DNA of 64,000 bases. Source: Candidatus Leptofilum proximum (GTDB lineage Bacteria > Chloroflexota > Anaerolineae > Promineifilales > Promineifilaceae). The stretch covers positions 930,001 to 994,000 of the forward strand of contig JADJXK010000001.1 in the NCBI GenBank assembly GCA_016710325.1, read 5' to 3'. Position numbers and translations under genes: made by a program. The notes below the pieces were generated by a model. The model worked only from the letters and a program-made list of their open reading frames with translations. It did no database searches and was not told where the DNA came from. Positions 59,972 to 64,000 of this stretch are shown piece by piece; positions within the stretch are counted from its first letter, which is position 1; every line of letters begins with the position of its first letter.

Positions 59972-61159
59972 ATGAGTAATCAACAATACGACGTCATTTT
60001 TGTGGGCGCGGGGGTGATGGGCTGTGCCATTGCCACCTACCTGCTGCGGCGCGACAGCCAGCTCAAGATTGCCCTCGTCGAGAAAGATTTGACCTACCGC
60101 ACCTCCTCCACCGTTTTGTCCGACGGCAACAGCCGGGTGCAGTTTAACGTGAAGGAAAACATCCAGATGTCGCAGTATGCCCTGGAGGTGCTCAAAACGT
60201 TTGCCGAAGATATGGCTGTGGATGGGGACAAGCCCGACGTGGCCTTCCGCCAGCAGGGCAACCTGTTCCTCACCGACGAGGCGGGCCGCGCCGAAGTGGA
60301 AGCCGGGCTGGCCTTGCAGCAAAGCCTGGGCTGCAACGTCGCATGGCTGACGCCTGAAGAAGCGCAGGTAGTGTATCCGCTGCTGAACATCGAGGATGGG
60401 CTATTTGTCGGGGCCACGTTTGGTCATGACGACGGCACGATGTCGCCCCAGGCGGTGTTGGAAGCGTACAAAAAGAAGGCGGTGGCGCTGGGGGCGGAAC
60501 TGATCGAGGCGGAGGTAACGGCCGTCCTTCACCAATCCAACCAGGTTACCGGGGTACAGCTTAAAAATGGGGACGTGCTGGAGGCGGGCGTGGTGGTCAA
60601 CAGCGCCGGGGCGTGGGGCACGGCCACGGCCCGGACGTGCGGCGTGGAGCTGCCCATGCAGCCGGTGATGCGCCAGGTGTACATTGTGGAAACGGCCGTT
60701 CAGCCCGAAAAGATCCTCCCGCTCCTGCTGCTGCCCTCCGGCACCTACATTATCCACGAAGGGCACGGCGTGTTCATGACCGCCCACTCCTTCCCCGATG
60801 ATCCGGTCACCACGACAGATTTCAGCTGGCAGCACCACAAATTTGAGGAGCGCATCTGGCCCGAACTGGCGGAGTTTCTGCCCGCCTTCGACTCGCTGCG
60901 GGTGGTGGATGGCTGGGCGGGCCTGTACGCCGTCAACACCTTCGACGGCAACGCCATCCTGGGCGAGTGGCCGGGGCTGCGCGGCTTTTACCTGGTGAAC
61001 GGCTTCTCCGGACACGGCTTCCAGCAGTGCCACGCCGTGGGGCGTTACCTGGCCGAATGCATTCTCGGCCTGCCGCCCACGCTGGACTTATCGATTTTTT
61101 CGCCGCGCCGCATTCTGGAAAATGTGCCGGTTTTTGAGAATAAGCAGAAGATTATTTGA
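59972..61159 (+). CDS. FAD-dependent oxidoreductase (DAO family)
   Basis: 395 residues. Dinucleotide motif VIFVGAGVMGCAIATYLLRR, then GVQLKNGDVLEAGVVVNSAG AWG and the C-terminal GFYLVNGFSGHGFQQCHAVG, which is the typical flavin-facing end of amine or amino acid oxidases. It resembles sarcosine oxidase beta- or glycine/D-amino-acid oxidase-type proteins. Substrate is unknown. It is third in the SDR-SDR-DAO block, which could serve oxidation of an amine or amino acid. Confidence 0.88.
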   Translation: MSNQQYDVIFVGAGVMGCAIATYLLRRDSQLKIALVEKDLTYRTSSTVLSDGNSRVQFNVKENIQMSQYALEVLKTFAEDMAVDGDKPDVAFRQQGNLFLTDEAGRAEVEAGLALQQSLGCNVAWLTPEEAQVVYPLLNIEDGLFVGATFGHDDGTMSPQAVLEAYKKKAVALGAELIEAEVTAVLHQSNQVTGVQLKNGDVLEAGVVVNSAGAWGTATARTCGVELPMQPVMRQVYIVETAVQPEKILPLLLLPSGTYIIHEGHGVFMTAHSFPDDPVTTTDFSWQHHKFEERIWPELAEFLPAFDSLRVVDGWAGLYAVNTFDGNAILGEWPGLRGFYLVNGFSGHGFQQCHAVGRYLAECILGLPPTLDLSIFSPRRILENVPVFENKQKII

Positions 61160-61166
61160 GTTGGCC

Positions 61167-61287
61167 AGTGAAAAGTAAAAAGTGGAAAGTGATAAGTAGG
61201 GGCGAGGCTGGTGGGTGATGTACTTGCCAAACGAACGGCCGTTTCTCCACCTGCCTCGCCCCGTGAAAAGTGAGACGTGAGAAGTGG
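61167..61287. repeat. composite repeat block upstream of the TgpA gene
   Basis: AGTGAAA-type heptamers (61167-61198), then the TAGGGGCGAGGC palindrome (61197-61214 with 61247-61262), one ACGGCCGT in its loop, then GTGAAAA, GTGAGAC and GTGAGAA units (from 61263). The proposed GTG start of the next gene (61284) lies in the last unit. Confidence 0.7.
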
Positions 61288-63545
61288 CTGGTGCAGTTGA
61301 GTTTTTAGTTCGGCGCGTGAAACCGCGTGAAGGGTGGCTGCCTTTGCTGCTGCTGGCGGTGATTGTGGTCTGTTTGATCACGGCCGTTCTCGAAGTTACC
61401 TGGGTGCCGGAAGATCGCGTAGTTGTCCCGGCAGCGCTGGGCGGACTGCTGCTGGGCAGCGTGCTGGCCAAACGGCCGTTGGCCCCCCTGCCCGCCTGGA
61501 TGCTGATCACACTGTACGGCGGGCTCATCTCCGTCGTGGGGTTGGCCAATTTGTGGCCGACCTGGACCGCCCTGCAAGGGGGCTGGGCTACACTGCGGCC
61601 GTTCTGGCTGCAAAACGGGGCGCTGTTTCTGGACCGGGTGGCTGGTTGGGGCACGGCCGTTTTTAACGATCAGCGCAGCGAGGAAACCATCGTTTTTGCC
61701 CTCGGGCTGGCGCTGATCAGCTACTTTGTCACCGCCTACGCCAGCTGGCAGTTGTTCCGCCACTACCGGCCGTTCAGCGGGCTGCTGGCGATGGGCTTGG
61801 GCCTGGCGCTGAATGGCTACTTTGGCGGCGGGCAAATCTGGTGGCTCGGCGCCTTTGTGGGGTTGACGGCGCTGCTAACGGCCGTCATGCACCATATTGC
61901 CCTAGAAGACGACTGGGAAACACACCAGGTAGATTACTCGGACGAGGTGCGCACCGATTTGCTGCTCTATGCTGTGCCAATTGCGGCCGTTTTGCTGGCT
62001 TTGGCCCTGGCGCTGCCCAGCTTCAGCATCCGGCGGCTGGTGCGCAGCTTCCAGGAGCAGCCCGTGGTGCAGCAAACCGAAGCCGTGCTGGAACGCGCCT
62101 TTGGCGGCGTAGAGGCCGGAGGTGGCCAGCCGCGCGGCCGTGATGGCGTGGGCGGCCGCGGCATCTTGCCGCGCGATTTTTTGCTGGGCAACGCCCCGGA
62201 ACTGTATGAAACGGTGGTGATGACGGCCGTTGTGCAATCAGACGCCAACCTGACCGGCATTCACTGGCGAGCGCTGAGTTATGACGTGTACACCGGGCGC
62301 GGCTGGGCGCTGTCTGAAGAGCGCACCGAACCCATCGAGGCCAATGTGGCCATCCCCCTACCCGAAGTGGCCGCCACGGACACCGTTTCGCAAACGGTGC
62401 ACTGGGTGCAGGATGAGCGGCTGGCGCGCTACACGCTTGGCCTGCCGCAGCAGTTCAATCAGTCCGTAGACACCATCTGGCGCGGGCAAACGGACCTGGT
62501 GCGTGTCAATGGAGACGGTTCGACCTACACTGTGCTGACCCACGTCTCCCAGGCCACCCCGGCGCTGCTGCGGGCAACGGCCGTCACCGACATCCCGCCC
62601 GCCATCCTGGCCCGCTACACCGCCCTGCCCGACGATGTGCCGCAGCGTGTGCTCGATCTGGCCCAGGATGTGGCGGGCAGCCGCACCAACCCGTACGACC
62701 AGGCACGCGCCCTGGAGCAGTTTTTGCGCCAGTACGAATATTCCCTGGAGGTGGCTGGCGCGCCCGGCAACGTGGACCCGGTTGATTTCTTCCTGTTTGA
62801 GCAGCAGGCAGGCTACTGCGATTATTTCGCCTCGGCGATGGTGGTGCTGGCGCGGGCGGTAGGGCTGCCTGCGCGCCTGGCAGCGGGCTACCTGGCCCAG
62901 CCCGCCGACGACAGCGGCGTGCAAACAATGGCCCAGATTAACGGCCACTCCTGGGCAGAGGTGTATTTTGCCGGGTTTGGCTGGATAGAGTTTGAGCCCA
63001 CGGCCGCTTTTATCAGCCCTCACAGCAGCCAGGTTGGCGCCACACAGCCGCCGGACTTTGTGACTCAATCGCCGGAGTTTGAGGAGCCGGAGGCGCTGGA
63101 CCTGCCGCCTGTGCCGGAAGTGGAAACGGGACGGCCGTTCCCCTGGCTGCAACTGTTTGTCGTGGGGGTGTTGCTATGGCTGGTGGGGTGGCTGTGGCGG
63201 CGCGGGCAGCTGCCTGCCGGGGCGGATGCGGTGGTGTGGAGCTACGGCCGTTTGCAGCAAAATGCAGCCCGGCTGGGCCAATCGCCCCAACCCAGCCAGA
63301 CGCCGCAGGAGTTTTTGGCGGCATTTCAACGCTATCTGGCGGGGTACGGCCGTTTCTCTCGACTGACCAAAACCATGGAACAGCTGCAGCCGCACCTGGC
63401 CCGGCTGACCAACCTGTACGTGCAGCGGCGCTATGCCGGGGATGAGGAATCGGGGCGGATCCAGGCGTGGGAGAGCTGGCAGCGGATGAAACGGCCGTTG
63501 TGGCTGCTGCGCGTCGTCAGACGGTTTGCCAAGGGAGAAGAGTAA
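61284..63545 (+). CDS. transglutaminase-like membrane protein (TgpA/DUF3488-DUF4129 type)
   Basis: 753 residues from GTG 61284; this start lies in a repeat and is uncertain. About six N-terminal transmembrane helices (20-260) precede a periplasmic transglutaminase domain with the catalytic Cys in FFLFEQQAGYCDYFASAMVV, His in MAQINGHSWAEVYFAGFGWI and Asp/Glu in WIEFEPTAAF. One more helix (about 610-630) and a DUF4129-like C-terminal stretch (FQRYLAGYGRFSRLTKTMEQ) follow. The partners DUF58 and MoxR are typical. The gene probably acts on cell-envelope proteins or peptides. Confidence 0.9.
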   Translation: MAGAVEFLVRRVKPREGWLPLLLLAVIVVCLITAVLEVTWVPEDRVVVPAALGGLLLGSVLAKRPLAPLPAWMLITLYGGLISVVGLANLWPTWTALQGGWATLRPFWLQNGALFLDRVAGWGTAVFNDQRSEETIVFALGLALISYFVTAYASWQLFRHYRPFSGLLAMGLGLALNGYFGGGQIWWLGAFVGLTALLTAVMHHIALEDDWETHQVDYSDEVRTDLLLYAVPIAAVLLALALALPSFSIRRLVRSFQEQPVVQQTEAVLERAFGGVEAGGGQPRGRDGVGGRGILPRDFLLGNAPELYETVVMTAVVQSDANLTGIHWRALSYDVYTGRGWALSEERTEPIEANVAIPLPEVAATDTVSQTVHWVQDERLARYTLGLPQQFNQSVDTIWRGQTDLVRVNGDGSTYTVLTHVSQATPALLRATAVTDIPPAILARYTALPDDVPQRVLDLAQDVAGSRTNPYDQARALEQFLRQYEYSLEVAGAPGNVDPVDFFLFEQQAGYCDYFASAMVVLARAVGLPARLAAGYLAQPADDSGVQTMAQINGHSWAEVYFAGFGWIEFEPTAAFISPHSSQVGATQPPDFVTQSPEFEEPEALDLPPVPEVETGRPFPWLQLFVVGVLLWLVGWLWRRGQLPAGADAVVWSYGRLQQNAARLGQSPQPSQTPQEFLAAFQRYLAGYGRFSRLTKTMEQLQPHLARLTNLYVQRRYAGDEESGRIQAWESWQRMKRPLWLLRVVRRFAKGEE

Positions 63546-63587
63546 TATCCTGGCAGTAAAGACCGTTTATGAACGCCGGGAAGTGTT

Positions 63588-64000
63588 ATGAATATTGTTC
63601 AACGTAGTTTAAATTTGTTGTTCCCCCCTCTGAAAGAAATCACACTGCCGAGCAATTCAGAAAACATTCTCGATCACATCCGCGACAGGGTGGTAACGCG
63701 GGTGCTGCGGCTGTGTGTGCTGCTTGGCTTTGGGGCAGTCTTAGTTGGGTCAGTGGCTGCCTGGGAACAGCAAGACTGGCACACGCTCATCTTAGGCAAT
63801 CTGGCTTACCTGGTCGTTCTGTTTATAACGATCAACCAGCGGCTCCCTCATAAAGCCCGCAGCGTGGCCCTGATTGTTGTGGCCTTTCTGTTTCTCTTTG
63901 GGCAGATGTTCAACCAGTTAACTGAATTCACCCTCGTCACCCTCTTTGCCTTTGTGGTGATGACCACGTTGCTGCTGGGTCCGCGTGGTGGGCAGCTGGC
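63588..64000 (+). CDS. membrane protein, N-terminal part (cut by window end)
   Basis: Open from an ATG at 63588 to the window edge, at least 137 residues. It begins MNIVQRSLNLLFPPLKEITL. Hydrophobic helices are visible: VLRLCVLLGFGAVLVGSVAA, HTLILGNLAYLVVLFITI, VALIVVAFLFLFGQMF and LVTLFAFVVMTTLLLGPRGG. The pattern of several helices from the start is like the sensing part of a membrane histidine kinase or cyclase, but the output domain is not in the window, so this remains a guess. Confidence 0.7.
   Translation, partial: MNIVQRSLNLLFPPLKEITLPSNSENILDHIRDRVVTRVLRLCVLLGFGAVLVGSVAAWEQQDWHTLILGNLAYLVVLFITINQRLPHKARSVALIVVAFLFLFGQMFNQLTEFTLVTLFAFVVMTTLLLGPRGGQL

Overview
The window looks like a chromosomal segment of a Chloroflexota bacterium (Anaerolineae/Ardenticatenia-like). 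That placement is an inference from gene content, moderate-to-high GC and repeat style; no rRNA or other marker is present to prove it. I see no tRNA, rRNA or CRISPR array. Two sequence habits dominate. First, the palindromic octamer ACGGCCGT occurs roughly 80 times by hand count, in coding and non-coding DNA, where one to two copies would be expected by chance; it works like the cyanobacterial HIP1 repeat and is missing from DNA that looks imported. Second, there are many short intergenic palindromes built from tandem 7-9 bp units in inverted orientation. These often carry the stop codon of the adjacent gene, and in carA and carB they lie inside the coding sequence in frame.

Region by region: 1-5.1 kb is an accessory zone. 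It holds the 5' end of an IS1634-type transposase, small genes (methyltransferase, DUF1801, VOC, DUF3052), and an unknown gene broken by an ISAzo13-family IS whose own transposase is twice frameshifted. 5.2-8.4 kb carries a MazF/PemK-type toxin-antitoxin pair, threonine synthase and a flavin monooxygenase-like enzyme. 8.6-13.8 kb is a complete BMP-type nucleoside/purine ABC importer. 14.2-16.9 kb is an ADP-forming acyl-CoA synthetase fused to a GNAT domain. 17.4-22.0 kb has pyrE, a Cys/Met-metabolism PLP enzyme and a dimethylglycine/sarcosine dehydrogenase-like fusion. 22.0-25.0 kb is a foreign-looking island: an AT-rich gene with a PD-(D/E)XK-like motif, then a HigBA module between 80-bp direct repeats. 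25.1-31.3 kb has a NifU-domain protein, a large hybrid sensor kinase, OsmC, DinB and a nitrilase-fold hydrolase.

31.3-34.0 kb has a sulfotransferase-like gene and two class IV aminotransferases. 34.3-40.6 kb encodes surface proteins: a DUF3352-like membrane-anchored protein with a structured leader, a secreted multidomain nuclease-like protein, and a small membrane protein. 40.8-47.2 kb is a chaperone cluster (Hsp20, DnaK, CbpA-type DnaJ, ClpB). 47.2-50.3 kb has an IS200/RAYT-type transposase between two copies of its probable repeat, and a lipoprotein. 50.5-56.4 kb has DUF2062, a possible terminator-linked structured RNA, a CBS protein and carAB. 56.8-64 kb has DUF58 and TgpA-like transglutaminase genes separated by an SDR-SDR-FAD oxidoreductase block, then a membrane protein cut by the window end.

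Functionally, carAB and pyrE serve pyrimidine synthesis while the BMP importer probably salvages nucleosides. thrC and the Cys/Met enzyme belong to aspartate-family and sulfur amino acid metabolism. The DMGDH-like fusion and the SDR/DAO block suggest oxidation of N-methylated or other amines. The toxin-antitoxin modules, IS remnants and nuclease gene mark the accessory segments.
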